NCBI RefSeq assembly: GCF_000975055.1
Contig: NZ_BBRB01000003.1
Span: 1-64,000 of the forward strand
Length of the DNA stretch: 64,000 nt
Direction: 5' to 3'
From: Demequina sediminicola
Lineage (GTDB): Bacteria; Actinomycetota; Actinomycetes; Actinomycetales; Demequinaceae
Shown piece after piece: positions 49,489 to 55,919 of this stretch (position 1 is the stretch's first letter; each line of letters opens with the position of its first letter). The notes under the pieces are model-generated. The model searched no databases, was not told the DNA's origin, and saw only the letters and a program-made list of their open reading frames with translations. The position numbers and the translations under genes are program-made.

Positions 49489-50627
49489 TGGCGAATGTTC
49501 GCGAACTCACCCGCACGAGCGGAAAGGCCTACGAGGTTCGGTGGCGTGCAGAAGGCAAGTTCCGCCAACGTACCTTCGCCGTCAAGCGCGACGCCGAACG
49601 GTTCGCTCTCAGAGTGGAGAACCAAATCGCCGAGGGCACTACAGCGTCGCCTCTCGTGCGCCGGGTGCTGACTGTCGCGCAAGTTGTTGAGGCGTCTCTT
49701 GAAGCCTCCCGGCCCGGTCTCAAGGAACGCACCCACCGCTCGTATGTGCAGATCTACAACAACCGGGTTCTACCTACCTTCGGTAAGCGCAAAGTCACTG
49801 AAGTCACGCGCGCCGAAGTGCAAGCTTGGATTGTCGCGATGAACGGCGAAGGGCTCGCGCCGTCTACCGTCCACCACTGCTACGTCGCGTTGAAGAAGGC
49901 GTTCCGTTATGCGCAGGATGACCGGCTGATCGCCTGCAACCCTTGCGACTCGATCCGACTCCCCAAGAACACCGATGTCCACGCTTTCACGCCTGTGTTC
50001 CTGACCGCTGCCCAAGTCGAGGCCGTGAGTGCCTATCTCGACGCGACCGCCGAGCCCTACGGGTTGCTCGTGCGCTTCGCGGCCTACACCGGACTCCGCG
50101 CCGCCGAACTGACCGGCCTGCGAATCCGCGACCTCAACCTCAAGGCCGGACACGTCGAAGTCCGCCAGACACTCCAACGCATCCAAAGCGAATGGCAGGT
50201 CGGCACCCCGAAATCCCGCCGCTCCACGCGCGAGGTGCCGCTGGTGAACCGTGCTCTGACCGCAGTGCTCCGCGAGTACCTCTTCGCCCACCCCAACCGT
50301 GCGAACCCGGACGCCTTGCTGTGGCCCGGACGGATACCCGGCACTCACGTCGTGGACTTCACGAGAGTGTTTGACGTGCAATCTTTCCGACGCAACTATC
50401 TCCGGCCCGCGCTCGCGAGCACCGATCTCCTGCCGATGCGGTTTCACGACCTCCGGCACACGTATGCAAGCCTGATGCTCGCTGTGGGCTTCCCGCCGTA
50501 TGAAGTGAGTCGCTGGCTAGGCCACGGCAGCCTCGCGACAACGGACTCCATCTATGCCCATATGTACCCCAGCGACTACGCCAGCCACGTTGACCGTTTC
50601 GAGGCGTTCGTGGCTGGGCGCGGCTAA
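49488..50627 (+). CDS. int: tyrosine-type site-specific integrase
   Basis: A 379-residue phage-type integrase. The N-terminal arm-binding domain (about 1-60), a core-binding domain (about 60-165, RTHRSYVQIYNNRVLP) and the catalytic domain follow each other. Catalytic residues: Arg194 (TGLRAAEL), His320 and Arg323 (FHDLRHTY), His346 (WLGHGS) and Tyr356 (IYAHMY). The stop of the serine recombinase overlaps the start (TGATG). This enzyme most likely made the 45-bp tRNA-Met repeats. Confidence 0.96.
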   Translation: MANVRELTRTSGKAYEVRWRAEGKFRQRTFAVKRDAERFALRVENQIAEGTTASPLVRRVLTVAQVVEASLEASRPGLKERTHRSYVQIYNNRVLPTFGKRKVTEVTRAEVQAWIVAMNGEGLAPSTVHHCYVALKKAFRYAQDDRLIACNPCDSIRLPKNTDVHAFTPVFLTAAQVEAVSAYLDATAEPYGLLVRFAAYTGLRAAELTGLRIRDLNLKAGHVEVRQTLQRIQSEWQVGTPKSRRSTREVPLVNRALTAVLREYLFAHPNRANPDALLWPGRIPGTHVVDFTRVFDVQSFRRNYLRPALASTDLLPMRFHDLRHTYASLMLAVGFPPYEVSRWLGHGSLATTDSIYAHMYPSDYASHVDRFEAFVAGRG

Positions 50628-50690
50628 ATATTTAGATCCGAGCGACGCCATGTCAGATGGGTTTGCCACACTGTAGAAATTCACCACGAA

Positions 50691-50849
50691 ATGATGGAAA
50701 GCCTGATCGCCTATGACCCTTCTGGCAACTACGTGTTCATCTGGACCTGCACTTGCGGACGCAAGGGTTCCGGAAGCCCTAGTGATCGCCAGGAGATGAC
50801 GGGATTCAAGCGGCACATTCAGAAGGCATTGCGGCGCGAGGCGTATTAA
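50691..50849 (+). CDS. small Cys-containing protein, 52 aa
   Basis: From ATG 50691 the frame gives a short protein with FIWTCTCGRKGSG and a basic GFKRHIQKAL end; upstream codons in the same frame contain VCHTVEIHH, so a CxH/CxC zinc-binding arrangement may exist if translation starts earlier. No ATG/GTG with RBS lies further upstream. It follows the integrase by about 60 bp. Confidence 0.4.
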   Translation: MMESLIAYDPSGNYVFIWTCTCGRKGSGSPSDRQEMTGFKRHIQKALRREAY

Positions 50850-50922
50850 CCCGCGAGCGACGGCAAAGAATACTGCTAGTCGCACAAAAAGTAGTGTTAC
50901 TACGCATACGGCGTGTCGCGCC

Positions 50923-51004
50923 TCAAGTGCCTGGTTTATCGGGACACTTGAAGGTGGAAAGCACGAACGCCTGAAAGCCAGGCGGACCGGCTCTCAGGCG
51001 TTCG
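50923..51004. repeat. two inverted repeats downstream of the integrase
   Basis: TCAAGTG/CACTTGA (50923-50929, 50945-50951) and the larger CGAACGCCTGA/TCAGGCGTTCG (50964-50974, 50994-51004) with an inner AGCC/GGCT pair. The second can form a 41-nt hairpin and may be a terminator. The rest of the gap up to 51114 shows no gene. Confidence 0.6.
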
Positions 51005-51114
51005 AGGAAACTCGTAGAGGTGTTTCCCTTGAAGGCTAGCGCTCGATTCTCGTAAAAGCGGGAGGATTGGGGTTGAGTTTGTCACTCGCTGATTTCCAGA
51101 GAGTAGAAGTCAGT

Positions 51115-51348
51115 ATGGCAAAGGGAGACGTCCACACCATGTGGGACGGCGAAAAAGGCGACTGGTACAACAAGCGTGAAGGCAACACAAACGCTTCAAG
51201 TCGCCACGACAACAAGGCCGACGCCTCCGCGCGGGGCCAGGACCTCGCTCGCGGAACGGGGACCGAATGGCTCGGCCACAAGCAAGCCGACAACACAATC
51301 AACGACCGAAATACCTACGGTAAAGACCCGCACCCGCCGAAGGGCTAG
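51115..51348 (+). CDS. DUF2188 family small protein
   Basis: A 77-residue protein of the DUF2188 type: a start MAKGDVHTMW, then WYNKREGNTNASSRHDNK (family core W..K.EG...AS), ADASARGQDLAR, and NTYGKDPHPPKG at the end. The family is widespread, small and of unknown function. ATG 51115 is the conserved start. Located between the integrase and the TIR module but on the opposite strand to the latter. Confidence 0.82.
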   Translation: MAKGDVHTMWDGEKGDWYNKREGNTNASSRHDNKADASARGQDLARGTGTEWLGHKQADNTINDRNTYGKDPHPPKG

Positions 51349-51399
51349 AGCAGGTTAGGCGTGGAGGCCCCTGGACCGCGACGTCTGGGGGTCTCAACG

Positions 51400-51513
51400 C
51401 TAGGTACTGCGCCCCTTCTTGCCCGCCCCACTCTCGCGAATGACCTTGACCGTTTTGCCAGGGCGCGGCGGAACCGGAGGAGGAGTTACCTTCTTTTTCT
51501 TGGCATTCGCCAC
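51400..51513 (-). CDS. very small basic protein, 37 aa
   Basis: GTG 51513 with AAAGGAAAC about 6 nt upstream opens a frame for a Lys/Pro-rich peptide: ANAKKKKVTPPPVPPRPGK, then TVKVIRESG and a Lys/Arg end. It lies 11 bp after the membrane protein of the TIR module on the same strand, so it could be a third gene of that operon. Too short for family assignment. Confidence 0.5.
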   Translation of the reverse strand: MANAKKKKVTPPPVPPRPGKTVKVIRESGAGKKGRST

Positions 51514-51524
51514 GTAGTTTCCTT

Positions 51525-52001
51525 TCAACCGAACAAGGTACTAAGAACCAGCGCGACGAGTGATAGTACAAAACTAGCGCAACCGGCGAGCCAATACTTT
51601 GAGCGCTGATTGAGGATCTTCTCGTCACTGCGAAGAATTTCATGCTTTCGGTGCAGCAGGACGTGGGTTGCCTCTTGGGGACCCATGGACCAGAGTTCTT
51701 TCTCGAGTTCTCTGACGTCATTCTCAGGCCCACTTCGCGGGATAACGGCCATTGCCCCTAGCGCAGCGGCGAAGGCAGCTAGAGCAATCGCAGCTATGTG
51801 AAATGCCCCGCTAGACGAAGAATTGACCTCGATACTCAATGTGACACCTGCCGCAGCGAGTAGCACGCCTCCACGAGTGAGCATGGCCGCTCCTCTGCGC
51901 GCGACGCTCGACCGCTGACGATCGACTTCGCGGTCGAGCGCATCGATCACATGTTGGTGACGCTTGTATGTGCGTCGTTCACGCATGTCCTCGCCTGCCA
52001 T
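51525..52001 (-). CDS. three-helix membrane protein, partner of the TIR gene
   Basis: A 158-residue protein. A basic amphipathic N-terminal helix (about 5-35, ERRTYKRHQHVIDALDREVD split) is followed by two adjacent membrane helices (about 38-57 and 66-87, ending AVIPRS), a cytoplasmic helical segment (90-132) and a third membrane helix (136-157). The layout recalls small membrane effectors of nucleotide-signalling defence systems (SLATT or Pycsar TM-like), but I cannot assign a family. It begins 21 bp after the TIR gene stop, so the two are one operon. ATG 52001 is taken as start; a TTG 12 nt earlier is the alternative. Confidence 0.72.
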   Translation of the reverse strand: MAGEDMRERRTYKRHQHVIDALDREVDRQRSSVARRGAAMLTRGGVLLAAAGVTLSIEVNSSSSGAFHIAAIALAAFAAALGAMAVIPRSGPENDVRELEKELWSMGPQEATHVLLHRKHEILRSDEKILNQRSKYWLAGCASFVLSLVALVLSTLFG

Positions 52002-52022
52002 TGATGAAACCAACGCCTATTG

Positions 52023-52745
52023 CTAGTCGACCAGAACGGTATCCGCGATCTTAGCCGCCACTTCATCGAGGGAATCACAGTTCGCGGTATCCAGTCCCGA
52101 TCTTGCGGCGAGCAGCGGGCTGTATCGCCGAAGTTCGTCGAACGTCGTGTCGTGAACTACAGGAATTACCCGGTCCGTTGCGAGCAACGCCGAGAGTTCC
52201 TGGGACGCGATTCCGTCGCTGTTCAGGCTAGCGAACAACGAGGGAGTTACGAGCACGATTCCGGCCCGAGAGCTTGCCAGGCCCTTATCGATCCTACGGA
52301 TCAGCGAGGTTCCCAAAGGAACATCCATCTCACTAAACCAGACTGTGACATCAAGGCCCTTCAACAAGTTCGAAAAGTCAAGGGCCACACCCTCACGGTC
52401 GTCCCATGCGTGGCAGAGAAAAAGGTCACGACGGTCATCGCCGGTCTCGGCAATTCGGACTACTTGTTCGTGCACCGGCTTGAGGGTTTGATACTCGCGC
52501 GTCGAGTAGGTTACAGAAGCACGTCGTGCGCGGCTCGCAGTAGTTGCACCACCTCCGCCACCAGACGAGCGGCCGGAGAAACTTGGATACCTTTGAGGTC
52601 GAGGTGGCGGCGGCGTGTAGGTAGGACGCGGCGACGAGTAGCCGCTTGAGGAGCCTCCGTAGCGTCCTCCCCCACGACATGCGGGACAGTTCGCAGCGCC
52701 ACTCGCTGTGCGGTGACCTTCGTATGGTGCGGTGCATTGTGCCAT
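52023..52745 (-). CDS. TIR-domain protein with N-terminal zinc-binding motif
   Basis: A 240-residue protein in three parts: a short Cys/His motif (Cys4, His11, Cys20, Cys23, in CTAPYEGHR and CPAC), a Gly/Ser/Pro/Arg-rich linker (about 24-75), and a C-terminal TIR domain (about 105-238). The TIR domain shows DLFLCHAWDD (strand A), VWFSEMDVPLGTSL with Glu139 at the position of the catalytic glutamate of TIR NAD-cleaving enzymes, and IVLVTPSLF. TIR NADases act in abortive anti-phage defence; activity here is inferred. The gene is next to the right attachment site, with a membrane-protein gene directly downstream. Confidence 0.85.
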   Translation of the reverse strand: MAQCTAPYEGHRTASGAANCPACRGGGRYGGSSSGYSSPRPTYTPPPPRPQRYPSFSGRSSGGGGGATTASRARRASVTYSTREYQTLKPVHEQVVRIAETGDDRRDLFLCHAWDDREGVALDFSNLLKGLDVTVWFSEMDVPLGTSLIRRIDKGLASSRAGIVLVTPSLFASLNSDGIASQELSALLATDRVIPVVHDTTFDELRRYSPLLAARSGLDTANCDSLDEVAAKIADTVLVD

Positions 52746-52777
52746 GGTTTGATCATACAACCGGGGTCTGACATTAC

Positions 52778-52797
52778 GAGGGGTTTTGGAGGGGTTT
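52778..52797 (+). repeat. candidate integrase arm-site repeat, right end
   Basis: GAGGGGTTTTGGAGGGGTTT, matching the left-end repeat at 46452-46471 with one length difference in the T run. It lies in the TIR promoter region, 46 bp from the right attachment repeat. Confidence 0.5.
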
Positions 52798-52843
52798 TGC
52801 TCCGAACCTCACCGTTGTAGTGACCGGCGTTCCATGATCTACC

Positions 52844-52888
52844 AGGTGGGCCAGGTGGGGCTTGAACCCACGACCGACGGATTATGAG
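52844..52888. repeat. right attachment repeat inside the tRNA-Met gene
   Basis: 45 bp identical to 46265-46309, from the anticodon loop to 3 nt beyond the tRNA 3' end. The element restores a complete tRNA here. Confidence 0.92.
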
Positions 52889-52920
52889 TCCGCTGCTCTA
52901 ACCGGCTGAGCTACTGGCCC
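52847..52920 (-). tRNA. tRNA-Met (anticodon CAT), integration site
   Basis: A 74-nt tRNA on the minus strand: acceptor GGGCCAG/CTGGCCC, D arm GCTCAGCCGGTTAGAGC, anticodon stem GCGGA/TCCGT with loop CTCATAA, T arm GTGGGTTCAAGCCCCAC. The sequence is elongator-Met-like; a tRNA-Ile2 with modified CAT cannot be excluded. Its 3' half is shared with the left attachment repeat. CCA is not encoded in full. Confidence 0.94.
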
Positions 52921-52974
52921 GTGACCCTCAACACTCAACCAGTGGCTGTGTGTCTCGCGAGGATCCGCGCCAGT

Positions 52975-54051
52975 CTAGCGCTCTACCGGGCCCAGCCAGT
53001 CGCTCAAGTCGTCGCCGTGAGACCAGTCTTGGCTGCGCTCGTCGTCGCGAATCAGGCAGGCGCGAAAGGCCTGTGCGATGACGTCTCGTTCGGGCCCACG
53101 GCCCGTAAAGACGATGCGTGTTCCCGGCCGCTGGCTTTCCCACCCCTCGAGGCTGCCGACGCTCACTTGCCTGCCGGCTGCATCCCACGCGCAAGGGTTG
53201 TCTGGGCGAGTAGGGACCCAAAAGTGGCCTCGTGCGCGAACATTATGGCTTCCCAGGTCAGCCAAGCGTTCACGCAGGCGTCCGGGATGGAAGGGCTTGG
53301 CGCTCTTGAGCTCTACTGACCAGATTCCATCGCGATCACGAGCAACATTGCGTTCCAACCTCAGTGGGTCGATGCGCCCGAGGGCTCGTTCGCAGCGGTG
53401 CTGGGCGCGCGCCACGACGTCGCCATCGAGAACCTCGGCGGCCATCGAGAGTACGTGAGAGCCTCGCCCACGGAGATGATCCACGGTGGCACTAGCCGAT
53501 GCGGATGGCGACCCATCACACACCAACGCCACAACGTCAGCGTGAGCCAGCATCGGCGCTACGGCTTCCGCTACGACGCGATAGTCGTCTTCGACGAGGG
53601 CCAGCCCACGATCGTGAAGGAAGTCAGAACTGAACGCGTCCTCAGCAATGGTGTCGGCGTCAACCGCGCACATCACCGTGCCGAGGCGGACGCCGTTGAG
53701 GCTGCCGCCGGGCGCTCGCGCCATGTCGATCGCGCGCGTGACGGGCGCCGATTCGGCTGTGACGGGGAGCGCCACCAGGACAGTCGACCAGCGTCCGAGC
53801 ATCTGGAGGCGCTCAAGCGTGGGGGTCAAGTCCTCACGTATCGCACAGCCTAGGCAGGCGTGTTCGAGCGTGGTGGCGTCTTGCTCGATGATCCCTGAGG
53901 AGTCAGAGACCACCCGTCGAATTTCATCACCGACGAGGTCATGGTGGACAACAACGGTGTCGGAACGTTCTAGCGCAACGCTAAAGGACACAGCAGCGCG
54001 AATCACGGGATCCATAGTGCTGAGGATAGAAACGGTCAGTCGTGGAGTCAT
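52975..54051 (-). CDS. COG0523/CobW-like protein without a P-loop
   Basis: A 358-residue member of the G3E/COG0523 metallochaperone group, judged by CLGCAIREDLTPTLE (family GCxCC..R.DL), VMCAVDADT and the C-terminal CobW domain (KPFHPGRLRERLA and RARGHFWVPTRP). The N-terminus ILSTMDPVIRAAVS stands where normal members have GxxGxGKT(T), so GTP binding in the usual way is doubtful. Starts at ATG 54051, divergent from the zinc-independent ribosomal-protein operon across a Zur-box-like site, so zinc-starvation induction is expected (inference). Confidence 0.82.
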   Translation of the reverse strand: MTPRLTVSILSTMDPVIRAAVSFSVALERSDTVVVHHDLVGDEIRRVVSDSSGIIEQDATTLEHACLGCAIREDLTPTLERLQMLGRWSTVLVALPVTAESAPVTRAIDMARAPGGSLNGVRLGTVMCAVDADTIAEDAFSSDFLHDRGLALVEDDYRVVAEAVAPMLAHADVVALVCDGSPSASASATVDHLRGRGSHVLSMAAEVLDGDVVARAQHRCERALGRIDPLRLERNVARDRDGIWSVELKSAKPFHPGRLRERLADLGSHNVRARGHFWVPTRPDNPCAWDAAGRQVSVGSLEGWESQRPGTRIVFTGRGPERDVIAQAFRACLIRDDERSQDWSHGDDLSDWLGPVER

Positions 54052-54072
54052 GACGCCAACCGTAACACTTGA

Positions 54073-54087
54073 CGAGAACGATTATCA
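54073..54087. promoter_or_regulatory. zur box: Zur-box-like operator shared by divergent operons
   Basis: Read on the minus strand, TGATAATCGTTCTCG matches the actinobacterial Zur consensus TGAAAATCGTTTTCA at 12 of 15 positions (consensus from memory). It lies 18 bp before rpmB and 21 bp before the COG0523-like gene, and both groups are classical zinc-starvation genes. Confidence 0.65.
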
Positions 54088-54104
54088 TTACTATCTTGGC
54101 CGGC

Positions 54105-54344
54105 ATGTCACAACAACGCTGCCAAGTGACCGGGGCAACCCCCAGCTTTGGCCACACCATCTCCCACTCCCACCACCGCACCAAGCGTCGCTGGAACGTC
54201 AACATCCAACGCAAACGCTTCTACGTGCCCTCCCTGCGCCGCACCGTCACGCTCAACGTCAGCGCCAAAGGCATCAAAACCATCGACCGTGACGGTATCG
54301 AGGCCGTCGTCGCCCGCATCATCGCTCGAGGAGAAAAGATCTAA
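54105..54344 (+). CDS. rpmB: ribosomal protein bL28, zinc-independent paralogue
   Basis: A 79-residue L28 ([24 protein letters not shown] in two pieces, [16 protein letters not shown]). Only one Cys remains (RCQVTG) instead of the CxxC pairs of zinc-binding L28, so this is the C-minus form made when zinc is scarce. First gene of a five-gene operon; its stop overlaps rpmG (TAATG). Confidence 0.93.
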   Translation: MSQQRCQVTGATPSFGHTISHSHHRTKRRWNVNIQRKRFYVPSLRRTVTLNVSAKGIKTIDRDGIEAVVARIIARGEKI

Positions 54345-54514
54345 TGGCCAAGGCCGGCAAGGACATCCGCCCCAAAATCACCCTGCTGTCGACCGCGGGA
54401 ACCGGGGTCCGCTATGTCACCCGCAAGAACAGGCGCAACACCCCCGACCGCCTGGTACTGCGCAAATACGACAAGATCGCGCGCCGCCACGTCGACTTCA
54501 AGGAGACCCGCTAA
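54344..54514 (+). CDS. rpmG: ribosomal protein bL33, zinc-independent paralogue
   Basis: A 56-residue L33 ([35 protein letters not shown]) with no cysteine at all, the zinc-independent type. Overlaps rpmB and rpsN by 1 nt each (TAATG junctions). Confidence 0.93.
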   Translation: MAKAGKDIRPKITLLSTAGTGVRYVTRKNRRNTPDRLVLRKYDKIARRHVDFKETR

Positions 54515-54819
54515 TGGCAAAGAAATCCAAAATCGCCAAGCAACGCCAACGCGAAGAAATCGTCGCCAAGTACGCGCAACGACGCGCAGTCCTCAAACGC
54601 GACTCCGTCAATCCCCACCTCAGCAGCGAGGCACGCAACCAGGCAATGAAAGAACTGCATGCCCTCCCCCGAGACGCATCACCCACACGCCTACGTAATC
54701 GAGACCAATCGGACGGCCGACCACGCGGGCACCTACGCACATTCGGCCTCTCCCGCGTCGCCTTCCGACAGGCCGCACACCGCGGCGAACTTCCCGGCAT
54801 CACAAAATCGAGTTGGTAA
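54514..54819 (+). CDS. rpsN: ribosomal protein uS14, zinc-independent paralogue
   Basis: A 101-residue long-form S14 ([20 protein letters not shown] in start, [26 protein letters not shown] end). It lacks the CxxC...CxxC of zinc-binding S14. Co-translated with rpmG. Confidence 0.94.
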   Translation: MAKKSKIAKQRQREEIVAKYAQRRAVLKRDSVNPHLSSEARNQAMKELHALPRDASPTRLRNRDQSDGRPRGHLRTFGLSRVAFRQAAHRGELPGITKSSW

Positions 54820-54821
54820 CC

Positions 54822-55073
54822 ATGAAAAAGAACATCCACCCCCACTACGCACCCGTGATCTTCCGCGACAAGTCCGCGGACTTCGCCATCCTGACCCGAT
54901 CGACCGCCACCAACACCACCACCGCAATGTGGGACGACGGCAACGAGTACCCCGTCATCGACGTTGAGATCTCGTCCGCCAGCCATCCGTTTTACACCGG
55001 GCGCGCCAAGGTCATGGATACCGCCGGAAGAGTGGAACGATTCCGTCGCCGCTACGCCAAGGACGCCCGATGA
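54822..55073 (+). CDS. rpmE2: ribosomal protein bL31 type B
   Basis: An 83-residue L31 type B ([36 protein letters not shown]) without the CxxC of type A. Type B replaces the zinc-binding L31 under zinc shortage and lets zinc be recycled. Overlaps the L36 gene (ATGA). Confidence 0.94.
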   Translation: MKKNIHPHYAPVIFRDKSADFAILTRSTATNTTTAMWDDGNEYPVIDVEISSASHPFYTGRAKVMDTAGRVERFRRRYAKDAR

Positions 55074-55192
55074 AGGTACGTGCGAGTCTTCGCTCACTCG
55101 CCAAGAAAGACGGTGCGATCGTGGTGCGCCGCCGAGGCAAGACGTACGTCATCAACAAGCGCAACCCACGATTCAAGGGCCGGCAAGGGTAA
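55070..55192 (+). CDS. rpmJ: ribosomal protein bL36 type B
   Basis: A 40-residue L36 without cysteines: [20 protein letters not shown] start, [20 protein letters not shown] end. Starts at ATG 55070 overlapping the L31B stop. This completes the zinc-independent operon; S18 is not found in the 194 bp that follow, which I read as non-coding up to hup. Confidence 0.92.
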   Translation: MKVRASLRSLAKKDGAIVVRRRGKTYVINKRNPRFKGRQG

Positions 55193-55386
55193 ATTCTCGC
55201 CTCAAGAGGCCAAAAGCCCCCTCAAAACCCCGTACGTTCGCGACGCGCATAAGGAAATGCCGCGGCGAATGCCCGGAGTATGGCTATCGTGGCACCAAGA
55301 GACGTGCCTACCGGCTCACTCGTCCGCGTATCACTACGCGGTCCCATCAAGTTCGGCGGTCCCCCGCCGCACACGAAAGGAATCAC

Positions 55387-55668
55387 ATGGCTCTCACCCG
55401 TACCGACGTTGCCAACCGCGTTGCAGAAAGCGCAGGCCTCACGCAGGCTCAGGCTGGCGATGCTCTCCGTGCACTCGAGTCCGTCGTCACCGAAGCACTG
55501 GTGACAGGCGAAGCAGTGAAGCTGACCGGCTTCGTTTCCTTCGACACCGGCGAGCGCGCAGCCCGCACCGGCCGCAACCCGCAGACCGGCGAGGCTCTTG
55601 AGATCCCCGCCAGCACCGTGGTGAAGATCAGCGCTGGTGCAGCACTGAAGAACGCTGTCAAGAAGTAA
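55387..55668 (+). CDS. hup: HU-family DNA-binding protein
   Basis: A 93-residue histone-like protein binding and bending DNA: LTRTDVANRVAESAGLTQ start, VKLTGFVSFDTGERAARTGR with the arm GRNPQTGE and IPASTVVKI. No C-terminal lysine-rich tail, so shorter than the mycobacterial HupB type. AAAGGAATC precedes the ATG; a strong terminator follows. Confidence 0.95.
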   Translation: MALTRTDVANRVAESAGLTQAQAGDALRALESVVTEALVTGEAVKLTGFVSFDTGERAARTGRNPQTGEALEIPASTVVKISAGAALKNAVKK

Positions 55669-55683
55669 CTTTTTCTTTTAAGG

Positions 55684-55720
55684 AGCGGGGCCGATGCTTC
55701 AGGCATCGGCCCCGCTTTTT
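55684..55720 (+). terminator. Rho-independent terminator of hup
   Basis: AGCGGGGCCGATGC-TTCAG-GCATCGGCCCCGCT, a perfect 14-bp stem followed by TTTTT, 15 bp after the hup stop. The clearest intrinsic terminator in the window. Confidence 0.95.
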
Positions 55721-55796
55721 GCTCGCTCGGCACCCTGAAAGACACGTCGTAGTGTCACCAGCAGTGCCAAACATCATGTAGAGTTTCTGACTGCAA

Positions 55797-55869
55797 TCCT
55801 CCATAGCTCAATTGGCAGAGCAGCCGACTGTTAATCGGCAGGTTGTTGGTTCGAGTCCAACTGGAGGAG
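55797..55869 (+). tRNA. tRNA-Asn (anticodon GTT)
   Basis: A 73-nt cloverleaf with acceptor TCCTCCA/TGGAGGA, anticodon stem GCCGA/TCGGC with loop CTGTTAA (anticodon GTT) and T arm GTTGGTTCGAGTCCAAC. A small hairpin follows at 55878-55899. Confidence 0.96.
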
Positions 55870-55877
55870 CTCCACAG

Positions 55878-55899
55878 AGCCGGTCCTACGGGGCCGGCT
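55878..55899. terminator. terminator between tRNA-Asn and dnaG
   Basis: AGCCGGTCC-TACG-GGGCCGGCT followed by TTCGTGTTTTCT. It lies between convergent genes and can serve tRNA-Asn and perhaps dnaG. Confidence 0.75.
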
Positions 55900-55919
55900 T
55901 TCGTGTTTTCTGACGGGCC

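Larger units (their letters stand above)
46265..52888. mobile_element. 6.6-kb integrative element in a tRNA-Met gene
   Basis: The element is bounded by a 45-bp exact direct repeat: 46265-46309 and 52844-52888. The right copy is the 3' half of an intact minus-strand tRNA-Met; the left copy is the displaced tRNA end. Inside are a tyrosine integrase (49488-50627), a broken serine recombinase, small genes, a PIN-like protein and a TIR/membrane pair. No replication, transfer or capsid gene is visible. It looks like a small integrative element or satellite whose cargo sits at both ends facing the attachment sites. The AT-richer intergenic patches (for example 47940-48030) fit foreign origin. Confidence 0.9.

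Noticed and set aside
55193..55386. Hidden S18 or L32 gene between rpmJ and hup
   Set aside because: One frame has a CxxxC and many Arg, but no start codon with RBS and no S18 or L32 motif.
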